Positions 26,942 to 36,814 of a DNA stretch of 64,000 nt are shown here, one piece after another. How positions within the stretch are numbered: the stretch's first letter is position 1; each line of letters begins with the position of its first letter. This DNA comes from CAUZIZ01 sp965218775 (GTDB lineage Bacteria > Acidobacteriota > UBA6911 > RPQK01 > JAJDTT01): the NCBI GenBank assembly GCA_965218775.1, contig CBDCLS010000005.1, forward strand, positions 930,001-994,000. The letters are read 5' to 3'. The notes below the pieces were generated by a model that had not been told where the DNA came from, searched no databases, and saw only the letters and a list, made by a program, of their open reading frames with translations. A program made the translations under genes and the position numbers.

Positions 26942-27079
26942 CAGCAGCCTCCGAGTGTGACAATACATCATACTATTTCAGGTCCGATACCACCCTTTGC
27001 GTTCCCGATTCGCAGATTCCACAGTTCGAGCGTTATTAGTAGAGTCACGGAAATTCTGCTATCTTGGAGGGGTTACTGA

Positions 27080-27511
27080 GTGGGAAAAACGATGGAAACA
27101 GTCACAATTCAAAACTATCCGGACATCGTCAAGTCTGCGAAGAGCGAAATCGAACCTGGCAACGTCCGAACCGCTACGGTCGAAGCCTTGGTGGATACCG
27201 GAGCGACCTACCTTTGCCTGCCCCCATCGGTCATTCGAAGTTTGGGCCTCTTGCCAATTAGGACTCGCAAGGTGATGACCGTAAATGGAACCGTCGAAAG
27301 ACGTATCTTCGGGGGTGCCGAGATTACGATCAAGGGCCGGACGGAACAAATGTCGGTGATGGAGAGCGACGAGACAACCCCTCCATTGGTTGGCTATGTG
27401 GTGCTCGAGGTCCTGGATTTCGTCGTCGATCCCAAGTCGCAGGAACTCATCCCCAATCCAGCTCACAATGGAGAGTGGATTCTGGATCTCTTCTCGGCAC
27501 AGGTCGCCTGA
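27080..27511 (+). CDS. Retropepsin-like (clan AA) aspartic protease domain protein
   Basis: The 143-residue protein starts at GTG 27080, with GGAGGGG seven bases upstream (ATG 27092 is an alternative). It carries the active-site motif in VEALVDTGATYLCLPPSVIRS. Single-domain retropepsin-like proteins dimerise to form the active site. The rest (LGLLPI, RIFGGAEITIKGR, EVLDFVVDPKSQEL) fits the beta fold. Substrate and role are unknown; such genes often sit in mobile or toxin-antitoxin-rich regions, as here. Confidence 0.75.
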   Translation: MGKTMETVTIQNYPDIVKSAKSEIEPGNVRTATVEALVDTGATYLCLPPSVIRSLGLLPIRTRKVMTVNGTVERRIFGGAEITIKGRTEQMSVMESDETTPPLVGYVVLEVLDFVVDPKSQELIPNPAHNGEWILDLFSAQVA

Positions 27512-27520
27512 GCCTGGCCA

Positions 27521-29348
27521 TCACGATCCCCACCAACTCACCGGCCACAACGTCAGCGACGGAACGTAGGTAATGAGCAGTACGACGATTAATAGGATTA
27601 CAACATAGGGCAACGTCGATCGATACACCTGCGTCAAGGACTGGTCGAAACGGTAGGAGGAGAGAAACAGGTTCTCCCCCATGGGTGGCATCAGGTAGCC
27701 CAGCTCCATGTTTGCCAGGAAGATGATGCCCAGGTGGGTCGGGTCGATCCCATAGGCGGCTGCCATCGGAGCAATCAAAGGCACCACCACGATCACCGCC
27801 GAATAGATATCCATCAAAGCGCCTACGATGATCAGGAAGACGTTCAACGCCAACAGGAACATCCAGGGAGAATCGATATGGGTTTGCACCCAGTCCAGCG
27901 CCTGGGTCGGAACCTCGGCCAGAATCAGAAACTCGGTAAAGCCCAGGGCGACACAGAGAATGATCATGAAGCCGCCCACCAGAGCAGCGCACTCTCTGAA
28001 AATCCGAGGAAGGTCTCGAAATATGCCCAGGTCCTTGTAGAGCAGGCACTCGACGAGCAGAGCGTAGGCGACCACCAGGGCTGCTACCTCGACCAGCGAC
28101 GCCACAACCCCTGATAAGAAGGCGATCAGGGTCAGGACCGGCAGGAAGAGCTCCCACTTGGCTTCCCTTACGGCTGAAGCCGCTTCCTTGGGACGAAACT
28201 CTGCCCGGGGTGCCCCGTGGGACCAGCCCTGATAGGCACCCCACCCCGCCACCACAGATACCAGAAGGATGCCGGGGAGGAACCCTCCAATGAAGAGGTG
28301 CTCCAGGGGCTGGTTCACGTAGAAGGCGTAGAGAATCACCGGGAGGCTGGGGGGGGAAAAGCAGGCCGATGGAACCGGATACGGTCACCAGCCCTACCGA
28401 CGTTTTCTCGGGATAGCGAGCTCGGGTGAGTACGGGCAGGAAGAGTCCTCCCATGGAGAGGATGGTCACGCCGGAGGCTCCCGTCAGTGGGGTGAAAAAC
28501 GCGAGCACCAGGGTGGTGACAACCGCCAATCCTCCCGGCATCCATCCAAAGAAAGCCGTGAACAATCGCATCAGCCGGCGGCTCGCGCCTCCCTCGGCCA
28601 GGATATAGCCACCCAACGCAAAGAGCGGAATGGTGGGTAACAGCGGGTTTACCGTCAGTCGATAGGTCTCATTGGGAATCGCCGTGATGGGAGTTCCGTC
28701 GTACCAGAACAGCAGCAGCGCTGCACCCCCGATTGCCGCATAAATAGGTAGGCCCAGGGCGGTCGCGACCACGATCAACAGCAGAGCGGGGACCAGCAGA
28801 TCAGGCTGCTCCAGGGAGGGGACAAACTTGAAGACCACTGGAATAATTAGACCGACAGAAGCCAGCATTCGTCCCTTCAGGTTCTTCGCAGCGCCTGAGA
28901 TCAGACGCCCTGCGATCAAGGCCAGTCCTACTGGCATGATCGCAAGAGCCGCCCAGACCGGGACACCCCAGGCCACTACTTCGCCCGCTTCCCGCTCGAT
29001 TCGGACGAGATCCAAGCTGGCTAGAACCAGACAGGCCGTCACTCCGGCGGCCAGGCCACTGGTGAAGATCTGAATACCGGGACGGATCCAGGCAGGGAGC
29101 AGGCTCTGAGTGGAAAGGGCCAGGAGCCGGTCGGTGCGGGCCGCCAAAGCGGCCCCCAGAATCGTGATCCACAGGGTAAGGTGCTGGACGACGACAATCG
29201 ATCCGGGTATTCCGCCACCCAGCCAGGTCCGAGCGACGGCCTCCAGGAGGGCTAGCCCCGCCATCAGAACCAGTACGATGACGGAGACGGCATCCTCCAG
29301 CCTGCTGAGAACCGAAGTGCGTTCTGGCTCGGGAACGATCTTGTCCAT
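27521..29348 (-). pseudogene. TRAP transporter fused small-large permease DctQM, frameshifted
   Basis: The first frame, from ATG 29348, encodes a DctQ-like four-helix part (LEDAVSVIVLVLMAGLALLEA) and then DctM (YRLTVNPLLPTIPLFALGGYILAEGG, TPLTGASGVTILSMGGLFLPVL) up to GLLFPP. There a run of eight C (28350-28357 on the plus strand as G8) shifts the frame. The rest (MILYAFYVNQPLEHLFIGG to ENLFLSSYRFDQSL) lies in another frame to 27521. With seven C the gene reads as one 608-residue permease. Because it is otherwise well conserved, a sequencing indel is as likely as real inactivation. Confidence 0.85.
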
Positions 29349-29356
29349 TGCCTGTC

Positions 29357-30394
29357 CTAGTTCTGGACAGACTGGAGATTGCTGGAATTGCGGAACTCGT
29401 CTCGCAGTCTCTGGACCAGATCGATCAACTCCTCGGGAGCGTATCGGCCTCGCAGCCTGGGATAAGCCTTTTCCGCTTCGGACTGCCATAGATCCAGCAC
29501 TGCTTCGTCCATCTCTACCACCTTCAAGCCTCGCCGTTTCATCTCCTCAACAGCATCTGTCCCCATCTTCCGGATCTGGCTGCGCTGTTGCTCGCCCGCC
29601 TTCCTGGCCGATTCCAGGAGGGCCGTCCGGTATTGCTCGGGGATCTTCTCCCATGTTTCGGTGCTGATGACTGTCCCCGCTATCAGGGGAGTCCAGCGCA
29701 CCGGCAGCATGTTGCCGGTCACTCGAAACGACTGCTGCAACAGTGCAAACAGCGGTGGAACATTGAATGCGTTGACGATTCCGGTCTGAAGCGATGTGAG
29801 CAGGTCGGTCAGGGACAGGGGAACCACCCGGAAGCCCAATTCCTTGTACAGTCTCTCCGTCTCAGGATCTCCCGCCGAGGTAAAGAGCTTCATCTTGCGA
29901 AGGCCGTCGGGTGTGCTGATGGGCTCTGTGGCAAAGGTGTGAACCCAGCCGGCATCTGCCCAGTTCAGGACCTTGAAACCCTTCTCCTCCATCCGGCGCT
30001 CGAGTCGGGGTGCGATGCGGTCCCTCACATAGTCCAGCTCCTCGTAAGACGACAACATCATGGGCACCTGCAGGGCTGAGACACCTGAGTCGATCCGCGA
30101 CATGCCGACCGAAGAGAGCCCCACAGCCTGGAGGGTGCCCGCCCGAACCTTGCGTACCATCTCAGGTCCATCACCCAAGGTGCCTCCCGCGTAGATCGTC
30201 ACCTGGACGGTACCGCCCGAGATCCGCTGCCAGTCCTGACGGATCTGCTTCAGGGTTTCGTGCCAGAGGGAATCCTTGGGCGCAACGGTTCCGATTCGGA
30301 CCCGGATCTTACTGGCGGCCAGGGGTGAAGTGGAGCCCACCAGAAGCAGTGTCAAAGCCACACAAAAGCCAAGAGTACATCTCGTCAGTTTCAT
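29357..30394 (-). CDS. dctP: TRAP transporter substrate-binding protein DctP
   Basis: The 345-residue periplasmic solute receptor starts at ATG 30394 after AGGAGGAAACC and has a signal peptide (CTLGFCVALTLLLVGSTSPLAAS). DctP features include IRVRIGTVAPKDSLWHETL, the conserved arginine region (DGLRKMKLFTSAGDPETERLY) that binds a carboxylate, and LSLTDLLTSLQTGIVNAFNVPP. Members bind organic acids for sodium-driven uptake. It lies between tatT and dctQM in one operon. Confidence 0.92.
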   Translation of the reverse strand: MKLTRCTLGFCVALTLLLVGSTSPLAASKIRVRIGTVAPKDSLWHETLKQIRQDWQRISGGTVQVTIYAGGTLGDGPEMVRKVRAGTLQAVGLSSVGMSRIDSGVSALQVPMMLSSYEELDYVRDRIAPRLERRMEEKGFKVLNWADAGWVHTFATEPISTPDGLRKMKLFTSAGDPETERLYKELGFRVVPLSLTDLLTSLQTGIVNAFNVPPLFALLQQSFRVTGNMLPVRWTPLIAGTVISTETWEKIPEQYRTALLESARKAGEQQRSQIRKMGTDAVEEMKRRGLKVVEMDEAVLDLWQSEAEKAYPRLRGRYAPEELIDLVQRLRDEFRNSSNLQSVQN

Positions 30395-31389
30395 TGGTTT
30401 CCTCCTGATGGAACGGAACAGTTCTCGGCACCCAGGATGAGATCGTCGACGCGTTCGAGCAGCCAACGGGCTCGACGGTGGGCCAGCAGGACCACCAGCC
30501 GGTTCTCGGGAAAGTGATCCGGGTCTACCGCCAGGGACTTCTGGACCAACGAGCAGAACTCGCCCTGGTCCTGTGAGGGGACAGAGATGGCCTCTGCGTA
30601 GGCCAGGTGTAGATCGGCATTGTTGCCTTCGGAGAGTTCCAGGGCCCTGCGGTAGTGGCGAGCGATGGAGCCTGCATCGGGTTCTCCCACCTTGGCGCTC
30701 GCCAACTGAATCTGAAAGGCGTGTAACGCTCCTCCGTCCCAAGTCTCGTCCAGCTCCAGCGCCCGATCTAGCAATGCCTCCACCTCAGGCAGCCGGGCCA
30801 ACATCGCGGTGTCATCGCGAGAGGCCGAAATGGCAAGACCCAGGGCGGCCGCGCTCCAGTAGAGGAAGGGTAGGTCCCGTTTCTTTTTCTTCTCCTGGAT
30901 GGAAGCCACGGCCGCAGTTGGGTCCGCGGCCAGACGATCCCCGAATCCCTTGTAGGAACGCTCCAGAGCCTGAAGACCGTAGCGAAAACCGCGAAGGTAG
31001 AGCCGACGGGCCCGGTGCCTCAAGTGCCGGGCCCGCTCCAGGTCGGTCTCCTCGGCCAGCTCCGCTTCGTAGTCGACGAAGGCATAGGAGTAAAGGACGA
31101 ATCCCCGACAAGCGGTCAGCAGCAGACCCCGATGATGGGGAGATTCGGCTAACAGGCTCTCCACCAGCTTCAACCCGAAGGGCAGCGCACCGGCCACCAG
31201 CTCCAGATCTTCGTCACTTTCATAGACGGAGTTACCGGAGGCCAGGGTGTCTCCAATCTTGTTGATGGCGAACTTCTTGATGGAACAGCTGGTGTTCAGG
31301 AGAAGGACCGGGAGGGAAAGGACAAGGACACCTCCCGCCATCTTCCCAAGCCGCTGCTGAATTGCCTTGACTACGTGAGGAGTGGACAT
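30391..31389 (-). CDS. TatT-family TRAP-associated lipoprotein
   Basis: ATG 31389 follows GGAGGATCAA. The 332-residue product has a lipoprotein signal (VLVLSLPVLLLNTSC). The rest is helical with TPR-like repeats (RALELDETWDGGALHAF, ARHYRRALELSEGNNADLHLAYAEA). This is the layout of TatT, the trimeric periplasmic partner of some DctP receptors. Its stop overlaps the dctP start by four bases. I infer that it helps dock or channel hydrophobic ligands. Confidence 0.88.
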   Translation of the reverse strand: MSTPHVVKAIQQRLGKMAGGVLVLSLPVLLLNTSCSIKKFAINKIGDTLASGNSVYESDEDLELVAGALPFGLKLVESLLAESPHHRGLLLTACRGFVLYSYAFVDYEAELAEETDLERARHLRHRARRLYLRGFRYGLQALERSYKGFGDRLAADPTAAVASIQEKKKKRDLPFLYWSAAALGLAISASRDDTAMLARLPEVEALLDRALELDETWDGGALHAFQIQLASAKVGEPDAGSIARHYRRALELSEGNNADLHLAYAEAISVPSQDQGEFCSLVQKSLAVDPDHFPENRLVVLLAHRRARWLLERVDDLILGAENCSVPSGGNQ

Positions 31390-31941
31390 TTGATCCTCCA
31401 TGTTTTTCACCTGGCACCGATCTGTTGGTGGCTTGTCAGGGCCAGCTCCCGCTTGCTTGACAGTTCCCTGCAGTAGCAACAGCCATGCCAATTCCTCGCT
31501 CTCGTTACTGGCCTTCAGTTCAAACAATTGATGTGGCTAAGGTTAGGCCACTTCCAGAGGGGCAGAGGTCGGGAAATTTCGGGAGCTCTCTTGCCCCTAC
31601 ACCGACCCGATCGGATAGTGGACTATCGAAGTGAATTCCCAAGATGCGGGGACTCATTCGATCGATCGTCCACGGACAGGGCTCCGGTAAGGAGCTCTGT
31701 CCCCTTTTCACTGTCCCCACTGAGGTCTCTGTCCCCTCTGACGTCTCTCCTCTGACGTCTCAAGGGGCTGAAATCGTGTCAATGCTGACTCGAGTGGGCC
31801 AAGATCCTTGATACAACCAGGAGAGGAGGTTGGGGCAAGGGCAAGGGCGAGGGCAGAGGCAAGGGTGGGAGGGACAGACGTCTATATACCAACGGACGGC
31901 GGCCGGGCCATTGTTAGCCGGTGGGCAGCTCTCTATACTAG
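31390..31941. repeat. Repeat-rich gap: GGGGACAG array and GGGCAA low-complexity tract
   Basis: Between tatT and the second IS lie: CCGATCGGATAGTG (~31606); a cluster of CTGTCCCC units with CTGACGTCTC words (31697-31765), the opposite orientation of the CACTGGGGACAGACGTCA family at 5.8 kb; and a purine-rich tract of GGGCAAGGGCGAGGGC type (31829-31868). No gene is supported. Confidence 0.6.
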
Positions 31942-34041
31942 CCTCGATTTCCACGGTACTGGAAAGGACTAACATTTTTTAAGGGTAGCCGTTGAGTCGG
32001 TTAGTCAAATCGAAGGACCAGAGTTTTGCCGCCAAACCAAGGCATGGGCGTGGGATCATCACCCAGGCCCGAGGCGACCAAGTAGGGGTTATGGGCGCGC
32101 TTATCGAGGTGGACGGTGACTTGCTGCTCTTGGATCTGGACCCGGGCCGAGACGTCGAGGAGATTTCGGAAGATCTTTTTGGCTTGAGCCCGCTGATATT
32201 CGCGACCAATCTTCTCGGCCATGAGTCGATATAGGGAGCTGGCCATGAGGGTGATCTGGAGGTCAAAATCCACTTTGAGTCCCACCATCGAAGAGAGCGC
32301 GTCCAGGTGAAAGAACTGGATGGCTTCGGAGATGCCATTTTCGATGAGCATGCGTTGGGCATAGCGGGTGATCAGAGTCGAGGGGGCGCGGCGCAGATGG
32401 TTGGTCAGTAGGACGGTCGGTTCTTCGTGACCGAGTTCCATGAGGGTGAGCTGGCGCAGGGGACCTTCGTAATGTTTCAGGACGATCCGCTGGTCCAGGA
32501 CTTTGGGGGTGCGAAAGATCCGAGTCAGGGCGGGTAAGGTGATGCGGTGCCAGGCGGAGGCGGGGCGGCTCCAGATCTGGCCCAGCATTTTTTGGGAGCG
32601 GCGGCGCAGGGTGATAAAGCCAATGCCCTGTTGGTTGAGGCGGTTCAGATGAGCATAGGTGGTCAACTGGGAATCGAAGACGAGTTCGGCCGGAGGCTGA
32701 CCGCTGTGTTGGTGCCAGAACTGGACGAAGCGTTGCACCTCGTCGGCTCGATCGGCCCGGGGGACACCCGCATTGGCGTAGCATAAGACACGCTCGGTGG
32801 CGTCCCGAGCCAAAAAAACGAGGATGCCTTTTTGGCTGCGGCTGCGGGAAGAGACATAGTGTTTGTCCAAAGGTTCCTGCTGGCTATTGGCGGGGACGGT
32901 GTGAAAGTCCAGATCGAAGGAAGAGCCCCGGGGCAGGCCGGCGGCTTGGACCTGCTCAAACCAGGCTCCCATGAGGCGCAGGTTGGCGCGTCGGTCGACC
33001 CGGGAGCTGTAGGCGGCCAGGTAGGAGCGCTTGGGCACCACATTGAGACCGGCAAAAAGGGCGATGCCCTCGTCAAAGACCCGATCCATGACATGACTTT
33101 TTCTTTCGATGCCCAGCAGCTTCAGAGCCAGCAGGGTGCGCACGGCCTGCTCGGCGGGAATCATTTGGGAGCCGGGAAGGCGGGGGGGCTGCAGCACCGC
33201 CCCGAGATCGATCGATCGCATCAGCGGGACGAACAGAAACAGACCGCCGACCCGGGTGCGAAAGCTGCGCGGGGCCAGATTGATCTGCCGCACGTCGGCG
33301 ATGGCTGCTGCTTCGGGCTTGAGGGTGGCGGGGCGTTGCTCATCCCGACGCCGGGGCAGTCGGGCGAAGCCCTCCTCTCGCAGCAGGATCGATAACGCAT
33401 TGATGCTGATGGAATGGCCGGCGGCGGCCAACTCGCGTTGGATATCGTAGACCGAGAGGTTTCGCTTGCGCAGGGCGACGGCCCGTTCCCGCACCCGATC
33501 GCGGGCGGGCGCCGCTTGAGGCCCCCGGCGAATCGCCTGAAAGAAGCGGGCGCGCTTGCTGAGATCATGGCGAAACTGATGACAGAGGACGCGGAAGGCT
33601 CCTGGGGAATAGCCGAAGCGAGTGGCGACCTGCTGCGAGGGCAAGCCTTCGACGAAAAAGCAGCGCAAGGCCTCATACTGGCGCTGCAGAGGCGATTCGG
33701 GGGCCAGGAAGAATTGGGCCTCCGGAGCGGTCGGTCGGGTGTCATTAGTTAGTCCATTCCGATTACTGTATTCCAAACTATAACTATACTAGATATGAAT
33801 GACAGAAAATGCTCAGCCTTTGATAGGGTTCTATTCTGCCTCATATCCAGACTTTTCTAGCATTCGCGTGGGGATCGTCCCTTGATCAGGTTTTAGGTAT
33901 AGGATTACCTCTCTATCCAAATAGGTACTTCTATTTACTAACGTAGGTGGAAACACAGCAGGCGCAAGTCGCGCCGATCAAGGATTCTGGCGGGGGGCTC
34001 GAAGCGGAAAGGCGTCATTTGTACTGCCGTGGAAATCGAGG
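31942..34041 (-). mobile_element. 2.1-kb insertion sequence with CTAG ends
   Basis: Perfect 15-bp inverted repeats CCTCGATTTCCACGG bound the element (31942-31956 and 34027-34041). CTAG abuts both ends (31938-31941 and 34042-34045); being palindromic it may be a 4-bp target duplication or part of a 19-bp inverted repeat. One large transposase gene is inside. The ends start CCnnGATTTC, like those of the IS1380 element, but the transposase differs. Confidence 0.85.
32001..33776 (-). CDS. DDE transposase of IS4-like superfamily with N-terminal helix-turn-helix
   Basis: A 591-residue protein. The N-terminal ~150 residues hold a helix-turn-helix (FFVEGLPSQQVATRFGYSPGAF) and a second DNA-binding-like segment (RKRNLSVYDIQRELAAAG). 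The catalytic core has Asp in SFDLDFHTVPAN and FDSQLTTYAHL, and a Y(2)R(3)E motif in YAQRMLIENGIS, the usual IS4-type signature with the glutamate. The frame is intact from TTG 33776. The exact IS family is not resolved. Confidence 0.82.
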   Translation of the reverse strand: MEYSNRNGLTNDTRPTAPEAQFFLAPESPLQRQYEALRCFFVEGLPSQQVATRFGYSPGAFRVLCHQFRHDLSKRARFFQAIRRGPQAAPARDRVRERAVALRKRNLSVYDIQRELAAAGHSISINALSILLREEGFARLPRRRDEQRPATLKPEAAAIADVRQINLAPRSFRTRVGGLFLFVPLMRSIDLGAVLQPPRLPGSQMIPAEQAVRTLLALKLLGIERKSHVMDRVFDEGIALFAGLNVVPKRSYLAAYSSRVDRRANLRLMGAWFEQVQAAGLPRGSSFDLDFHTVPANSQQEPLDKHYVSSRSRSQKGILVFLARDATERVLCYANAGVPRADRADEVQRFVQFWHQHSGQPPAELVFDSQLTTYAHLNRLNQQGIGFITLRRRSQKMLGQIWSRPASAWHRITLPALTRIFRTPKVLDQRIVLKHYEGPLRQLTLMELGHEEPTVLLTNHLRRAPSTLITRYAQRMLIENGISEAIQFFHLDALSSMVGLKVDFDLQITLMASSLYRLMAEKIGREYQRAQAKKIFRNLLDVSARVQIQEQQVTVHLDKRAHNPYLVASGLGDDPTPMPWFGGKTLVLRFD

Positions 34042-34198
34042 CTAGCGCTTTCGAAAGCTGGTTGGTTGAGGCAACAAACGGTTTCTGCCCAGTTTTTTCG
34101 CAGAGAACTCCTTCACGGACCTTGGCATAAAGGATATCCTCTAACGTCGGCAGTCGCTACAACCTGGATATCCAATTCATCGAAGGGAAGGTTATTAG

Positions 34199-34969
34199 AT
34201 GAAGGGCACAATTTTTGACTTGACCGGGCGCTCCGCGCTGGTGACGGGTGGAAGCAAAGGTCTAGGCAAGGCCATGGCTCGGGGTTTTGCCCAGGCGGGA
34301 GCCGATGTCGCAATCTGCAGCCGCCACGAGGACGAGCTTCGTCGCGCGGTCGATGAGATCGTTGAGGGAACCGAGGCGCATTGCCACTATCTGGTGGCCG
34401 ACATGAGCCAGCGCGGTGAAGCCGACCGGCTCGCCAAGTGGGCCCTGGAGTCGATGGGCAAAGTCGATATTCTGGTGAACAATGCCGGGTCCAACGTGCC
34501 TCAGGCCATCGACGCCATTACTGACGAGATCTGGGACCAGATCGTCGAGCTCAACTTGTCGTCCTGTATGGCGTTGAGCCGTGCCCTGATTCCGCAGATG
34601 AGGAAGCGCAAGTGGGGGCGTGTCATCCACATCTCGTCCATCATGGGATTGGGCTCCAAGGCGGAACGGGATTCGTACTCTGCCACCAAGTTTGCTTTGC
34701 ACGGCCTGGCGAAAGCAAGTGCCCTGGATGTCGGTGCCGACAACATCACCGTGAACTGCATTGCACCAGGACCTTTTGCAACAGATCTCCCCGGCCTTCT
34801 CCTTACGGACGAGCAGAAGCAGACATTCTCAGAGGGGACTGCGCTAGGGCGCTGGGGACAACCCGATGAGCTTGTCGGTCCCGCCCTATTGTTGGCCAGT
34901 GAAGCTGGAAGTTACATCACCGGAGAGGTTCTTGTCGTTGACGGCGGGGTGCTCTCTAAGATATTCTGA
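34199..34969 (+). CDS. Short-chain dehydrogenase/reductase
   Basis: The 256-residue protein has all classical SDR motifs: cofactor loop TGGSKGLG near residue 17, NNAG near residue 94, and the catalytic Ser plus YSATK (Tyr and Lys). The C-terminus ends YITGEVLVVDGG. Similar enzymes act on sugar acids and other polyols (gluconate 5-dehydrogenase type). GAAGGGAAGG precedes the start. The second IS ends 157 bp upstream and may influence its promoter. lepA follows after 3 bp. Confidence 0.9.
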   Translation: MKGTIFDLTGRSALVTGGSKGLGKAMARGFAQAGADVAICSRHEDELRRAVDEIVEGTEAHCHYLVADMSQRGEADRLAKWALESMGKVDILVNNAGSNVPQAIDAITDEIWDQIVELNLSSCMALSRALIPQMRKRKWGRVIHISSIMGLGSKAERDSYSATKFALHGLAKASALDVGADNITVNCIAPGPFATDLPGLLLTDEQKQTFSEGTALGRWGQPDELVGPALLLASEAGSYITGEVLVVDGGVLSKIF

Positions 34970-34972
34970 TTC

Positions 34973-36814
34973 ATGTCTTTAGCTACCGAAGGCTCGGAGG
35001 ATGAGCCGCAGCCTGATCGTTCTCATACCCGCAACTTCTGCATCATCGCCCACATCGATCACGGGAAGTCGACGCTTGCGGACCGCTTTCTCGACGCAAC
35101 CGGGGCCCTCGATTCCCGCAGCATGCGAGAGCAGGTTCTGGATCAAATGGAGTTGGAGCGGGAACGCGGCATCACCATCAAGATGGCCGCAGTGCGACTC
35201 CATTACGACTCCCGGCAGGGAGAGGGCTTCGAGCTCAACCTGATCGACACGCCGGGCCATGTCGATTTCACCTATGAGGTTTCTCGCAGCCTGGCTGCCT
35301 GCGAAGGAGCCGTGCTGGTGGTCGATGCGGTTCAGGGAGTCGAGGCTCAGACTCTGGCAAATGTGAATCTCGCCCTGGGCAGCAACCTGACCATCATACC
35401 TGTCATCAACAAGATCGATCTGCCGGCAGCGGACCCGGATCGCGTGAAGAAGGAGATTGCGGAGACCCTCTTGATCGACGAGTCGGAATGTCTCCTGGTC
35501 AGTGCCAAGGAAGGTATCGGCATCGAAGATGTCTTGGAAGCTGTAGTAGCTCGTGTGCCTATGCCTGGTGGGGTGGACGAGGCTCCCCTGCGCGCCATGG
35601 TCTTCGACAGTCATTTCGATCCCTATCTGGGTATCATCGCCTACGTCCGCGTGGTGGATGGAGCCATCCAGCCAGGTATGCGCTTGCGCATGATGGCTTC
35701 GGGCCGGGAGGCAGAGGTGGCAGGCGTGGGGGTGTTTGCCCCCCAGATGCGCTCCACCTCGGGTCTCAAGGCAGGCCAGGTCGGTTTCCTGCACGCCGGG
35801 ATCAAGTCCATTGGCCATTGTCGCGTGGGAGACACCGTTACCGGCGCCAGCCAACCCGCTGCGGCTCCACTTGCCGGCTACAAACAGGTGAAGCCGATGG
35901 TTTTCTGCGGTCTCTATCCAGTGGACAGCGACCGCTTTACGGATTTGCGCGAAGGACTGTCACGGTTACAGCTGAACGATGCCGCTCTGGCGTTCGAGCC
36001 GGAGACCTCGGCCGCCCTAGGCTTCGGTTTTCGTTGTGGGTTTCTGGGGTTGCTTCACAGCGAGGTCGTCCAGGAACGGCTCGAACGCGAGTTCGACTTG
36101 GACCTGATTGCTACCTCTCCATCGGTCGTCTACCGGCTAACTCTGGTGGATGGAACCGTCGCTCACATCGAGAATCCGAATCACTGGCCCGAAGCTGGAA
36201 GCATTGCCAAGGTGGAAGAGCCCTTCATAATGGCGACGATCCTGGTCCCCAACAAGTACATGGGCGCCTGCATGGACCTCTGCAGTGATCGCCGCGGTAC
36301 CTTCAGCAGCATGGAATCCAGTGGCACCAACCGGGTTGTGTTGACCTATCAGCTCCCGCTGGCGGAGATCCTTCTCGACTTCTTCGACACACTCAAGAGC
36401 CGGACCCGTGGCTACGCCTCATTCGACTACGATTTTCTGGGCTATCGCGAGGGGAAACTGGTCAAACTGGACATTCGCATCAATTCTGAACCGGTCGACG
36501 CCCTCAGTTTCATTACCCACCGGGACCGTGCCTTTCCCCGAGGAAAGGCGCTGGTGGGACGATTGAAAACAGTCCTTCCGCGTCAGCTCTTCGAGATTCG
36601 GGTGCAGGCTTCCCTGGGCTCCAAGATAATCGCCGCTGAGCGAGTCAGTGCGCTGAGGAAGAACGTGCTGGCCAAGTGCTACGGCGGGGACGTGACGCGC
36701 AAGCGCAAGTTGATGGAGAAGCAGCGGTCGGGAAAGCAGCGGATGAAGGCCGTGGGAAGAGTCCAGATTCCCCAGGAAGCCTTCCTGAGTGTCCTGCGGC
36801 TGGGTAATGAGTGA
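34973..36814 (+). CDS. lepA: Elongation factor 4 (LepA)
   Basis: A 613-residue translational GTPase with G1 HIDHGKST, the switch I region ERERGITI, G3 DTPGH, and G4 NKID. The C-terminal domain typical of LepA is present (FSSMESSGTNRVVLTYQLPL, YASFDYDFLGYREG). It binds ribosomes and back-translocates stalled complexes. The length matches the family (about 600). hemW overlaps its end, as in many bacteria. Confidence 0.96.
   Translation: MSLATEGSEDEPQPDRSHTRNFCIIAHIDHGKSTLADRFLDATGALDSRSMREQVLDQMELERERGITIKMAAVRLHYDSRQGEGFELNLIDTPGHVDFTYEVSRSLAACEGAVLVVDAVQGVEAQTLANVNLALGSNLTIIPVINKIDLPAADPDRVKKEIAETLLIDESECLLVSAKEGIGIEDVLEAVVARVPMPGGVDEAPLRAMVFDSHFDPYLGIIAYVRVVDGAIQPGMRLRMMASGREAEVAGVGVFAPQMRSTSGLKAGQVGFLHAGIKSIGHCRVGDTVTGASQPAAAPLAGYKQVKPMVFCGLYPVDSDRFTDLREGLSRLQLNDAALAFEPETSAALGFGFRCGFLGLLHSEVVQERLEREFDLDLIATSPSVVYRLTLVDGTVAHIENPNHWPEAGSIAKVEEPFIMATILVPNKYMGACMDLCSDRRGTFSSMESSGTNRVVLTYQLPLAEILLDFFDTLKSRTRGYASFDYDFLGYREGKLVKLDIRINSEPVDALSFITHRDRAFPRGKALVGRLKTVLPRQLFEIRVQASLGSKIIAAERVSALRKNVLAKCYGGDVTRKRKLMEKQRSGKQRMKAVGRVQIPQEAFLSVLRLGNE

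Noticed and set aside
32832..33395. 187-residue plus-strand open frame
   Set aside because: Antisense to the transposase of the second IS.
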